This document shows positions 1 through 10,475 of a DNA stretch of 64,000 bases, one piece after another; position 1 is the first letter of the stretch; every line of letters starts with the position of its first letter. Under the pieces are notes generated by a model that saw only the letters and a program-made list of their open reading frames with translations, did no database searches and was not told the origin of the DNA. Location of the stretch: NCBI GenBank assembly GCA_030278955.1, contig JAOANR010000008.1, forward strand, positions 41,089,301-41,153,300, in the 5' to 3' direction. A program made the position numbers and the translations under genes. This DNA is from Hygrophila difformis (Eukaryota > Streptophyta > Magnoliopsida > Lamiales > Acanthaceae).

Positions 1-732
1 AATGCTAGGAATCCACAACTCCTTGGAACTCAGATATCTCATTTACCCACTGAGTTGCTGGGAGATATTATGTCGAGACTTGGAAAAGACAGTGTAAGGG
101 AACTCTTTAGGGTAGCAGAAGTCTCTCCAATATTCTATCAAGCGAGCAAAACTCATCTTGTGTTCAAGAGAGCAAACCTGGAATCATGTATGAGATGGAG
201 GGAAGATGTCTATTCTGATAATCAGAAAAGATTCATTCAAGAATGCCAAAATGCAGGGAATTTTATGTTTAATATCGAACCTGCATTGATAGCATTTGTT
301 GATGAACGGGATGAGAAGAAAGCCTTTAAACTACTTAAGTCAGGACTAGACGATGAACATCAACCCACCATTCTACTCAGAACAATGCTTCTCTTAACAA
401 AACAAGATGACAAGCTAAATGAAGCAGGTTTAGAGTTGATCAAAACAGCAGCTTCGAATGTCTTAGATGTTGTTTTCATCAAACTCTATCTTTTTCATTG
501 GTTAATCCATCTTCCAAGAATCCCAAACCCTTTTCAAGGTCAAGAAGAGAGAAGTTATTGCAGGACTCATACATTGCAGGAACGAGCCTTGTTACCACCA
601 TATGTTAGGATGGACTGTATTCCTTGTCAATTCTTTGACATAGTAAGGCAATTCAGATTGTATTGTGGTGAGATGTTCCCTGATGAATTTCTGTGGACTG
701 ATTCTGATGAAGAGGAAATTGTTAATCCTTGA
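1..732 (+). CDS. F-box protein, At2g35280-like family (gene A, 5' partial)
   Basis: The frame is open from the first base of the window and ends at TGA 730-732. The F-box begins about codon 15 with LPTELLGDIMSRL, so an internal start would cut the domain; the true start lies outside the window. F-box proteins usually dock a substrate receptor to SKP1 in an SCF ubiquitin ligase. The C-terminal half has an NPFQGQEERSYC motif and a CxxC pair (CIPC), shared with the copies at 1879 and 2796. Window base 1 aligns with the second base of the exon at 2796, so this exon probably starts one base upstream. The substrate is unknown. Family assignment comes from motif recognition only. Confidence 0.8.
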   Translation, partial: NARNPQLLGTQISHLPTELLGDIMSRLGKDSVRELFRVAEVSPIFYQASKTHLVFKRANLESCMRWREDVYSDNQKRFIQECQNAGNFMFNIEPALIAFVDERDEKKAFKLLKSGLDDEHQPTILLRTMLLLTKQDDKLNEAGLELIKTAASNVLDVVFIKLYLFHWLIHLPRIPNPFQGQEERSYCRTHTLQERALLPPYVRMDCIPCQFFDIVRQFRLYCGEMFPDEFLWTDSDEEEIVNP

Positions 733-925
733 ATAGTTCAGTATTTTCTAGAATAAGGAAATGCTATGGCTATAATTTTTGTATTTTCAGCAATCTTGGG
801 ATGTAATTTGGAACAACCTATTAATATGTTCTTATTAAGCTTGTTACTCTACAATTTTTGTACCTTCTTTCCTTTATGCTCCTTTTCTTAATTCAATTAT
901 ATTATCCTTTCCAACTATTAACTAG

Positions 926-1240
926 TGATGAAACTGGAAGCTCCTCATGAAACCAAAAATTTTATCAAAGGAGTCTGGATCAGGGGAAACTCAGATCACA
1001 GCACTTCTCTATGAGATTCTTGAGAAAATTTGTCAAGATTGGTGTTTGACCATCAATTGCAAATTAATCTGTAAAATGTTGAATGAGGTTTCCAAACGTC
1101 CTTTAGACTAAAAGAGGAGTATATTCAGGGGATGAAAGGAAAGGATTGGTAACCTTAATGAAGGAATTGAGGGTAGCTTTTAATGAGTATGTAGATGAAT
1201 TGGATTTAGAGTCTGATTTAGAATCTAATTAGGCTCAATG
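926..1240 (+). pseudogene. Degenerate, shortened F-box exon relic
   Basis: This stretch aligns base for base with the start of the exon at 3711: an acceptor-like AG, then a GAAACTGGAAGCTCC-type start, GTCTGGATCAGGGGAAACTCAG, and a leucine-rich F-box region. It carries an in-frame TGA within the first ten codons, further stops, and is less than half the length of its intact relatives. It is a dead duplicate of the gene D type exon, lying between gene A and the promoter of gene B. No function is inferred. Confidence 0.75.
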
Positions 1241-1627
1241 CATAATTTTGTAGCCTTAATCCTTTTCAATTTTTACCCCTCACTTTGTTTTCAAACTAAT
1301 CTATTTTCGTCCAAGCTTTGCTTGTGTGGGTTTATTAACTCAAATTTTGAGTTAATATTCAAACCCACCGATGTGGCAGGCCTAGACTTAATTAGTACTT
1401 CATAATCTAAGAGAGGAAAAATGCTTGAGTATCCTCCTCTGCAGCTTTTAAACTAGGCTAGCCCATTTCTTTTTATACCCTATAACCTCCATATCTTTTC
1501 AAATCACTTCCATATCTATCCATATATTTCTCTCTCGAAGGAGAAACCGCCAAGCTTCTCTTCTTCCATTTGCGAAATTTTCATCCAGAACCGCTCGAAA
1601 TACCATCAACTCCAGGAACTCACTCAA
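1241..1627 (+). promoter_or_regulatory. Promoter and 5' UTR region of F-box gene B
   Basis: No coding sequence is seen here. A TATA-like TTTTATACCC lies at about 1471-1480, roughly 150 bp before the ATG at 1628, and is followed by a CT-rich tract (CTTCTCTTCTTCC) typical of a plant 5' UTR. A fold-back repeat at 1326-1368 lies just upstream. The assignment rests on position and base composition. Confidence 0.5.
1326..1368. repeat. Fold-back (hairpin) in the F-box promoter
   Basis: Two nested inverted arms can be read directly: outer GTGGGTTT (1326-1333) with AAACCCAC (1361-1368), and inner TTAACTCAAA with TTTGAGTTAA around a one-base centre. Only a few bases between outer and inner arms do not pair. 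It may be a small MITE relic or a cruciform in the promoter. Confidence 0.7.
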
Positions 1628-2623
1628 ATGGCAGGCAACAATCCGTAAGCCTTCCATTCATACTTCATTTTATTCTTCCTGGTGTTTCAATTCTTCAGAT
1701 TTTTCTTCTGCATTCCGCATCTAAATACTTGACTAGTATACTAGGGTTTTTATTTTGCATTTCGCATAATCTCTCTTCATTCATTCACATTCTTCCTTAA
1801 ATCGTAGAAATTTTGGTAGTATAATTTCATTAATACAAACAACTGATTTTCCTTCTTTAAAACTCGCTCAAACAGCAGTAAAGAGCAGGCTTCTGAGTTC
1901 TCTGCACTACACTTGACTGATCTTCCACTGGACATCATTGGGGAGATTTTGTCACGCGTAGGGCAGAGCAGCTTCGAAGATTTGCTCCATTGCAAACGAA
2001 CTTGTTCAACATTCAAAATGGTTTCAAACTACCCTACTGTTTTCCGGAGATTTAATGTAGAGGATCCGGCTTTTAAGAGAATTTCTAATGAATCTTCTGG
2101 TAAAGCCGAGTTTCTACACTCCTGCAGAAGGGCTAAAAATCACATATTGAACCTACATAAGGCTATAGAACTGTTCACACAGGGCAAAGAATACAAGGCA
2201 TTTCAAATCCTGGAAGAAGGGATAAATGACAATTCCAAGTTTTCGCAATATTTTAAAGCCTTATGTTGTTTAAGCCGAGTTTCTAGAAAGGAAATAGATG
2301 CAGGGCTTCATTTAATTAGTCCTATATTAAATGATAGGTTAAATAGCTACGATTTTAGATATGATTTTCTCACTTTACTGTCAGAATGGGAATATGTCCC
2401 GAATCCATTCTTAGGCCAGAAAAAGAGGGAATTCTGTATTATTGATGATCATGATCTGGAAAACTTTCATAGGCCATTATATTTTAATCATAGAGCAGAT
2501 CAGATCAACTATCTTTGTTGTGATACAAGTAGAGCAATAGCTGATTTTAGGATGGCAGCAAAGGAGAATTCTGATAACCATAGCATTAATGAAGAATTCT
2601 TGGATGAAGAAAGAAGAGATTGA
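1628..2623 (+). CDS. F-box protein, At2g35280-like (gene B, two exons: 1628-1644 and 1879-2623)
   Basis: Exon 1 (17 nt) starts at ATG 1628, encodes M-A-G-N-N plus CC, and ends at a strong donor GTAAGC at 1645. Exon 2 follows the acceptor CAG ending at 1878; its first base completes a proline codon (CC+T) and joins the open frame ending at TGA 2621-2623, giving about 254 residues. The F-box is LPLDIIGEILSRVG near residue 23. Further on are a cysteine/histidine-bearing middle region and NPFLGQKKREFC, the signature shared with its neighbours. It likely acts as a substrate adaptor of an SCF ubiquitin ligase. The next F-box exon starts only 172 bp downstream with no visible first exon of its own. 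Confidence 0.8.
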
Positions 2624-2795
2624 TGCGTGTGACAAGTCTCCTAGTATTAGATTTTGAAACTGTCACCAAACCAAGTCTTTTGTATTATGTAATGCAGCTG
2701 GGTTTTGTTAATAAAATCTAATCTCTATTTCTTAATTACTGCATAAATGATGAGTTTTACTTTTAATTCTGTGTTTTTCCTCCTCCTCTTTTCAG

Positions 2796-3549
2796 AAATG
2801 TCGAAATCCCTCAACTCTTGGAAACTCAAATATTTGATTTACCAACTGAGTTACTGGGAGACATTCTGTCGAGACTAGGAATGGAAAGCATAAAGACACT
2901 TTTTAGAGCATCTGAAACATCTAAGCAATTCTTCTCAGCAAGCAGATCATCATTAGCTCTAAAGAGAGTTAATTTGGAAACCTGTGCTATTTGGAGAGGA
3001 AATGTTTATCCAAGTAATCAGGTCAAGTTCATTAAAGAATGTCAGGATGCAGGCAACTATATGTTTAATATCGAGCCTGCACTGATAGCCTTTGTGGATG
3101 ATAAAAATGAAGAAAAAGCTTATGAAATCTTAAAGCCCGGATTAGATGATAAACACAAACCAACTGCTTTCATAAGATCTCTTCTATTTCTTTCCAAACA
3201 AGACCCACAACTGGATGAGGAAGGAATTCAATTGATTGAATCTGTAACCCAGGATCCCTTCGATTTAGCTTTCCTTAAAATGAGTGTTCTGCACTGGCTT
3301 CTTTACGGTGAGAAGTTCCCAAATCTATTCCTTGATCAAGAGGAAAGGAGTTTTTGTAAGAATCACTCCCTTGAAGAGCGACAGCAATTACCCTTCAATG
3401 AAAGGATGGAGTGTGTTCCATGTGAATTGTTTGACTATGTCAAGCAATACAGAAGAGCAAGTGGAGAACTGGGTATATTATTTGACTGGGAGCAATGGAA
3501 CAATGAAGAAGAAGAGCAAAATGAAGATGAATTGCTAGAATTAGACTAG
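2796..3549 (+). CDS. F-box protein exon, At2g35280-like (gene C)
   Basis: A pyrimidine tract and TTTTCAG end at 2795. The first base (A) of the exon completes a codon in the same phase as the donor at 1645, and the frame then stays open to TAG 3547-3549. The F-box LPTELLGDILSRLG lies about 15 codons in. The tail has NLFLDQEERSFC, a CVPC pair and an acidic C-terminus. It is closest to gene A, including the NPQLL-like lead-in. No ATG exon is visible between 2624 and 2795, where a polyadenylation-like AATAAAAT sits near 2710. It is therefore either an alternative terminal exon of the leader at 1628 or a duplicated exon without a start. Confidence 0.7.
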
Positions 3550-3710
3550 TGTAGTAATCAAGCAGTTCATATTCTCCTTTGCTTGTAATCTTTTGTGCTT
3601 ATTGTTTTGGACAATGAATTCTCTGGATGACCTAATCTGTACATTCCTTTTGCATTAATGAATTTCATTCTCTAGCTTTTAATTCGGCTATTGTTTTTAA
3701 TCCTACTCAG

Positions 3711-4458
3711 CTGTGAAATTGGAAGCTCTTCAAAGCAACCAAGGACTTCAATAAAGAAATCTGGATCGGGGGAAACTCAGATCACAGATCTTCCTTATGA
3801 GATTCTTGGAAACATTCTATCGAGATTGGCATTTGATCACCTTGAGACTGTCTTTAATTGTAAATTAGTCTGCAAAGAGCTTGAAAAGGCTACCCATCAT
3901 CCTTTAGTCTTGAAAAAAGCTTCTCTTGAAGAATTTTCTGCATGGGGATGGGGGACTTTTGAAGAGACACAAAGAGTTTTTCTTGAAAGCTGCAGAAATG
4001 CAGGAAATTGGATGTGCCAGTTACAAGAGGCACTGCGTTTGTTTGTTCTAGTTAAGAATGCGCAAGCAGCATTCGATCTCTTAAAACTTACAATTACTGA
4101 TAATCACCCTCCATCCATTTACATAAAAGCTCTTATGCTTTTGAGTAAGGATGAAGCTGAAGAACAAGAGAAGGGAATTTGGCTCTTTGCTACTCTATGT
4201 AAGAATAGATGAAGGCTCAAGGATCTTCGGCTTCAAGTCAGAGGGTGGCTATCAAACTATGAGGAATTTATTTCACATTTTCAAGGACAACCAAAGAAGA
4301 GACTTTGCAATCTTAGGAACTATTATGATAATAATCACGGCCCTTCAAGGAACTCTTATGGAGTCACCTCAATTTATTGCATGAGGTGCTTAGTCTCTGA
4401 GCACTGTAATCTGTTCCTCAGATTTGAAATTGAGGCAGAGACGCCTCCTCATTTATAA
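3711..4458 (+). pseudogene. F-box exon with a single in-frame stop (gene D)
   Basis: The acceptor CTACTCAG ends at 3710 and the phase again matches the donor at 1645. The F-box LPYEILGNILSRLA lies about 28 codons in, after a Ser/Lys-rich stretch. An in-frame TGA at 4210-4212 stops the frame, but the same frame stays open to TAA 4456-4458. That second part contains HFQGQPKKRLC (matching NPFLGQKKREFC of gene B) and a CMRC pair, so the tail is real coding sequence cut by one nonsense change. It could be a young pseudogene or make a shortened protein that keeps its F-box. Confidence 0.75.
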
Positions 4459-4809
4459 TTGACAGATTGAATGTCATAAGAAACACCATGCTTTGTAATT
4501 CCATAGTATTAGCAAGAATCTGATGAATTCTATATTTTGTTTTGATTGTTGATGTTATGTTTGTAAGTTCTCTGTTATTATTTTTATTCTGCAATAAGTA
4601 GACTTAATCAGCATTGAAATCTTCACATTTAGAGCAAATCTCTAAATGTGAGTATGTTGATATCATGAAAAGAATGATGAATATAGAAAGGAAAACCTGG
4701 TATTATGTTTCCTTTTATCATCTGCACATTTAGAGTCAAGCTCTAAATGTGAGTATGGTGACACTGAGTTAATCAGTTTATTCTTATTTCTTTCTTAAGG
4801 ATTCATAAG
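4459..4809 (+). other. Spacer after the F-box cluster, with twin hairpins
   Basis: No coding sequence is seen. It holds the likely 3' UTR of gene D, then two perfect hairpins with identical 11-bp stems: CACATTTAGAG (4624-4634) with CTCTAAATGTG (4640-4650), and the same arms at 4725-4735 and 4741-4751. Loops are CAAAT and TCAAG. Each is followed by a GAGTATG(T/G)TGA sequence like the polypurine tract/LTR junctions at 13432, 17543, 47790 and 61480. The left edge of the P element probably lies here. Confidence 0.65.
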
Positions 4810-7800
4810 ATGACCTATGAAGAACTTCAAGCTCGAGGTATAGAATCAGATAAGAAAGAGGAATCATTCTTGATGATGAGGAAAACAACAAAAATGGTGG
4901 AAACTATTCGGAAAAGCGGTGGATGGACAGGGATGGAAATTTCACCTCCAATCTTTTATGTCAATCCATTCATGATTCAACACATACCAGTTAAAGAAAA
5001 GGAATCGCTGATGATTGATTTAGAAGAAGCATTCTGGGATAAGATGAATAAATTTGGGATGACCAAATGATATTTCTCATCAATGACAAGCATCTGCCTA
5101 ATGAAATCAGACTCGAAAGACTTTTGGAAAGGGAAAAGAAGAGCATGGCTGAGTGGAATCAGGAATGCTACAGAATTATCAATCCAAAAGATCAAAAGGG
5201 TTGGAGTTGGATTACTTTGATCCTCAACCACTACCTAAATATGTGAAGCGACTCACCAAACATTGCTGCAAACTTCAAGAAATCCGAAATGCTAGAGTCT
5301 ATGATGCACAGCAGGCACTCCCTGCATACATGCCTCCAACATTTTTTAATAAGAAGGGACCCATTGAACAGAATTTCTTGACAAATTTGGCCCTGGATAG
5401 GATTATTGATGCTCGGATCAATTTGAGACATGACCTCGAGCCTTATTTTAAGAAAGCTAAACAAGGCAAGATGGTATGGAGAGATGTCCTTAGAACCATT
5501 CAGGAAGCTAGGAATAGCTGGATCAGACATATGAATGAGTGGGCTAAGGGACTAAATCTGAAGAGAAGGATTCTTAAACCAGGGTTGGCAAGGAACCCTG
5601 ATGACGAATTTCCATTAGAAGAGTTTGCTGATTTGATACCAGAACAGCAAGCATGGGTTAAGGATGCAGAGGAGAGAGAAGCTGAGAGATCAGGGAAGAA
5701 CAGGAAACAGAGATCGGATGCAAAACAGACACCACAAAATATAGTCAGGAACATTTTCAGAGAACCTGTTTTTAATGAAGGACTGGAACCTATGACGAAT
5801 TTTAGGAAAGTTTCAGCCCCATCAATAACACCAGCAGATGCAGATCTTCTCATTACAGACAGACCTAACAAGATCATGAAGAGATTACCTCCAACAGGAA
5901 GTTCATGGGTATGTTCAGGAGAGAAAGAAAGAATTCATTGAGAAGTATATCAAATATGATAGTATGTGCAGAGAAAATGCATACAAGGAGCATAGACCCT
6001 ATACTGATCAAACACAAGGAAGAATTCAGCAGGTAATCATTGATGATTGGGATGCATGGAATGAGAAATATCTGAACAGAAAGGGAATGAATGTCATGTT
6101 GAAAGGAATGGGCAAAAATTTTTATGTCAAGAAGCATGATTCAGATGAAGACAGCACAGATGATGAACAAAGAATTGAGAAAATGAGAGTAATAGATGAA
6201 GTCACAACTATTGTAGGAGAAAGGAATGAAGGAAATGATGAACTCCATCCGATTCTGCAAGAAAGTATGGACTATTATTATGCAAACAGACAAAAGGCAA
6301 AGCGTGAATGGGAGGAACTCATGAAAACCCAAGATAAGAAAGGTGAAAAGAAAGTATCCACCAGGAAGAGAAAGTCACACAATCTTAGTTCAAGCACTTC
6401 AGAAGAAGTACCATCAGCTAAGAAAAGGACTGGGAGAAAGCTGGAGACAAGCAAGTCTGAGAAAACTAGCCGAATTCCAAAGAAGAGGAAGAATGAAGAT
6501 GAGCTAGCAACCAAAGAAATTTTGGACTTGACATTAGAAATTTCAAAAGCAAGGGATTTAATGGATGAAGATAATGAGATATTACAACCAGCTCAAGAAA
6601 AGAAGGAAGTTGTTACTTACAAAAGGAGAGGAAAGCTACCTTCTGAGCAGAAGGAGACTAATCCTGAAGAACCTAAGCAGCAAGGGTCTTCTCTTGAGAA
6701 TGTAGAACAATTGGGAATCACTCCTGAGAGAGAAAAGCAACAAGGAAAAGAACCTGAAAAACCTGTTAAGAAGTTCAGAATAAAGATGAAGGCTAGGAAG
6801 CCTAAGTATGTGGTGCATCATACCAGCTCTGACGAAGAAAAAGTCAAACCAACTTTAGGGATAGCCCCCTATACAGATAGGTTGGAACTCACTCCTTATA
6901 GTAATTTGGAAGTGGGAGATATAGATCCGGAAGGCTGGAGAGCATGTATTGATGAACATCAACCTGATGAACAAGGGTCAACTAAACCGATCACTGATCT
7001 TCAACAGACTCAGATTGTTGAAAGAGATAATATAGAAGGACAGGATGAAGGTCAGCAAGCTCAGGTTAACAAAGATCTTATTCAAAGTCAGATTGATTTA
7101 CAAGGATCTTCAGAATAAGAAACTGAACAAGATTCACCACCAGAACAAGCTGCAGATGAGCGGGAATTTCTAGATCAAGTGGAGAAATTAGTGGTGAACA
7201 CATTTCAAGATCAGTCACTTGAAGATTTACAAGCTTTTGAAGATATGAACTTGCATGGAACTACAGTAGGGAACATGACTTATTCCTGGAAGGATTGATC
7301 AAAAAGTTCAGAAAATTGGCCAGGGAAGGAGGGAATGCACGCACCTCAGTAGAACAGGCAAGTGAATATGCAGCTAAACTTGAGTCAGAATTGGAGAAGG
7401 TTCAACAACAAATGAATTCTGACCAAACAGTGGAGCCATCTCCATTAGCAATCCAAGCTTATGAAGAAGAAGTGCGGAGAAATGAAATTCAAGAAGATCA
7501 ACAGAGAAAGTATTTTGTGGAAGATACTGTTAATCAATATCTCGGAGCACAGACAAACGCTGAGGATCAAATGAATCAATGGCTCCTACCACCTCAAGTT
7601 AGGGATGAGGTAACCCAGAGAGCAATTGCAAGGATGAATGATCCTGAGTGGGTTGCAGAACAGAAGAAGAAAGCAGAAGAATATTTTGGAACCAAAGGAT
7701 TTGAAGATTCAGAACCTACTGCTATCCCTCTTCTATTAAATGAACCTTTACAGGAAGATCCCACAGAGATCTTAAACCAGCATAGCTTGGAAGTTACTGA

Positions 7801-9553
7801 GAAGGTAGATACCAGCACATAATTGATACATGATTCAGGCATAGGCAATCTACAACGTGATGATGCTGATAGAGTTCATGAAGAAAACCCAGAACAAGCT
7901 CAGGAAGAAAATGTAGAACCTGCTCAAGAAGGAGGTCAATCAGAAGAAGAAGGAAATGAGAATACTGGGAATGAGCAGGAAGAAGCACAAGAGTCTGAGG
8001 GAAATGAATCAGATACGTCTGAAGGATCTTCTCCAGGAAAAGAAATTCCAGAATTGTTGCCCTTGAGTTATTGGGGAAAGAATAGCCCAAAGGTGAGGTT
8101 ATCAACCCCTGATAGCATTGAAAAGAGGACCGAATTCACAGAAGAGGAAATCAAGGTTAAGTTTAATGGAAGAAAGGAAGCATTAGAGAACTACCTGGGA
8201 ATGTCCAAAATGATTGTTCCTGACAAAGGATTTCATCCCAAGTGGCTGGATCACAAATGTATCAGCTACTGGAGGAGAATCAATGAATGGGACGTTTTCA
8301 TGAGACATAACAACAAATGTGGGTATGTGGAGTTGACCAGAGAGTTCTATGCTAACTTTGATGTTGAGGCTGAAACAACATGGATTAGAGGAAAAACGGT
8401 GCAAGTCACTGTGGAAACTCTAAATGATTTGATACAGGCACCTCTGTTGGAACAACCAGAAGTTAAGTCTGAGGTCCTTTTGAGGAAGAAAACTCAAGGA
8501 AATAAGCTTACCAATGCTAGAAAAATGGCATTAGGATTCTGTTCAACACATAGAGGAACTGAGCAAAATAAGATTCCATTGAAGAATTTGAAGCCTGAAT
8601 ATCTGCCAACACTTGATTTTTACTACTCAAAGCTTAGACCCACCACAAATTTTCAAGGACCTTCAGCTGGAACTTTTGAGGGATTTGCATTATTATGGTA
8701 AGGAAGGAAGTGCAGTGCTGCACACTATGTTCTCAATGTCATAAAGTCAAGAGTTGGAGAAGATGCAGCATTAGCCTATCCGAATTTAATCACACCATTC
8801 TTACCAGAGATCATAAAGATAGATCCTCCTATTCCATTACCAGTAGACACTTTGAGGGGAGAATTGGTTTACCAAATCCCAGATTTAGAGGAACAAACTT
8901 CCGAGGGATCAGGATCAAAGGTGCCTTCCCCTATGACAAAAAGGGTCAAGCTTCCTTCAAAATCAAGATCATCTCAATCAAGAGCCGCAGTGAAAAGGAC
9001 AAAGACTGCAGCCGCATCTCCTGCATTGAATCCTATTCCAGAAGATGAGGAGTTTGAGAACACTTCTGCACCATCTCAACCTTTGAGACAAGGAAATCCA
9101 ATGAGGAACACAGTGTCTGTGGACGAATCTCAGAATATGAGTACTTCAATTCAAAGTTTTGCACAGTCCATGGAGATGTTAGTGAAATCTATGTCAGAAG
9201 ACAAGCACATTCAAAGAGAGATGGAGCAAAAGAGGATCGAACTTGAGCATACCAGGATTCAAACTGAAGAAAAACTCAGGAAAGAGGAGATGGAGAGACA
9301 AGAAAAGATAAGGAAGGAAGAATGGGATAGACAAGAGAGAATGAGGAGAGAAGAAATGGAAAGATTTGAAAGGTTAAGAAAAGAAGAACTTGAAGAGAGA
9401 AGACAGGAACGAGAAAGGGATATGGAGCTGAGGAGACAGGAGCAGCAAAATAGTACGAGATTGGTAAACATTCTTGCCAACCTAGTCTCGGATCTAAAGA
9501 AGTCTCCATCCATACCACCCAAAGACCCAGACAATGATGCAGGACCATCTTGA
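4810..9553 (+). pseudogene. Decayed additional ORF of an Athila/Tat-type retrotransposon (element P)
   Basis: One long reading frame (about 1,580 codons) is broken by stops at 5068-5070, 7116-7118, 7820-7822 and 8699-8701 and by frame changes near 5070-5220, 5900 and 7290. It begins with ATG 4810 and ends with TGA 9551-9553. At 8100-8450 a block with KGF, GYVELTREFYAN and WIRG matches the Transposase_32 (putative plant transposon protein) pattern known from extra ORFs of Tat/Athila elements. The middle is very rich in Glu, Lys and Gln, and the C-terminus (9190-9450) is a long charged coiled coil. The minus-strand ORF remnant at 30494-45370 has the same architecture. No gag or pol lies beside it. 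Confidence 0.7.
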
Positions 9554-9962
9554 GATCACAGGGGAGTTCTCTGTAACCTTTTCTTCTTTTAATTGCAGTC
9601 TTTCTTTCTTTATTTCTTTCCTGCTTCCATTTATTTCAATTTGTGAATATAACTTAGAATAGAGTTAATATAAGATGTGTCATAGGATTGAATTTCAAGT
9701 TAAGATCATTTAAAAAAAAAAAAAAACTCAAGTAGGCCAATAAACTGATGAAGGAATAGAAGATGAGTCTAAAGTGGTTGCTATGGAGACATCTACTTTA
9801 TAGATTTTCACTGCAAGCATGAGCCGCTCTTGAAAACTATTTTTAGCTGTAAACTCTGAGATTGATTGATGTCATTACTAGATGAATAGTTTGAAGATTT
9901 TATGATTATATTAACTCTAGTGATTTGTATACTCTAAACAACAACTGCACAAGGTTAGAAGG
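9554..9962 (+). other. 3' non-coding tract of element P, left of the solo LTR
   Basis: No gene is seen. The stretch is AT-rich with an A-run at 9711-9725, and continues the P element beyond its ORF until the solo LTR at 9963. The tract resumes at 12768. Confidence 0.5.
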
Positions 9963-10329
9963 TGTAACACCCGAGAAAAACAAATTCAAATTGTTTTGAA
10001 CTACGTCATGACTTGATCCCTTCACAGGGTACGTAGGCAGCTTGGAACTAATTTCTAAGTTCAGTCACGAAATAAATCACAAAATAAATCACAAATTAAG
10101 TCATAAAATAAATCACGAGATAAATCACAAGATCGATCGCAAGGACGATAGGAGGAGTTGGAACTAATTTAAACTAGACTACTTAGGCCATGGAGATGTT
10201 ACGAGCGATAAGCCGAACTCGTAACAAGTTTAAGGTGAAGTTGCCGAACCGGAGACGACGCGAGGAGTCGAATTAACACATAGGGGGTAGAAAACCGATA
10301 GAGGGAAAGCAAGGAAAGACCCGACGGAA

Positions 10330-10475
10330 CACGCGAACCGCCGAACCGGCCAGTCCGGCCGGCCCGCGCCCGCCGCGCGCCGCCGCGCGGCCACCGCGCG
10401 GACGAAGGCGTCACCACGCCAGGCCTGGCACGCGTGCTCCGCGCGGCCATAGGCGTGGGTGCGCGCCACCTCCGC
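10330..10475. other. CpG-rich block in the U3 part of the solo LTR
   Basis: This stretch is almost pure G+C with many GCGCG, CCGCGCGG and GGCC palindromes, in an otherwise AT-rich window. E1's LTRs carry a similar block at about 19755-19845 and 28550-28640, again 300-500 bp after the sense-strand LTR start. It could be a promoter-proximal CpG island or methylation target. Confidence 0.6.

Noticed and set aside
4810..9553. A single-copy host gene for a coiled-coil nuclear protein
   Set aside because: Four stops, several frameshifts, a Transposase_32-like block and a matching copy inside element M point to a retrotransposon ORF.
10199..10469. Two Arg/Ala-rich minus-strand ORFs
   Set aside because: They come from the CpG-rich block of the solo LTR; no domain, and overlapping frames are equally open.
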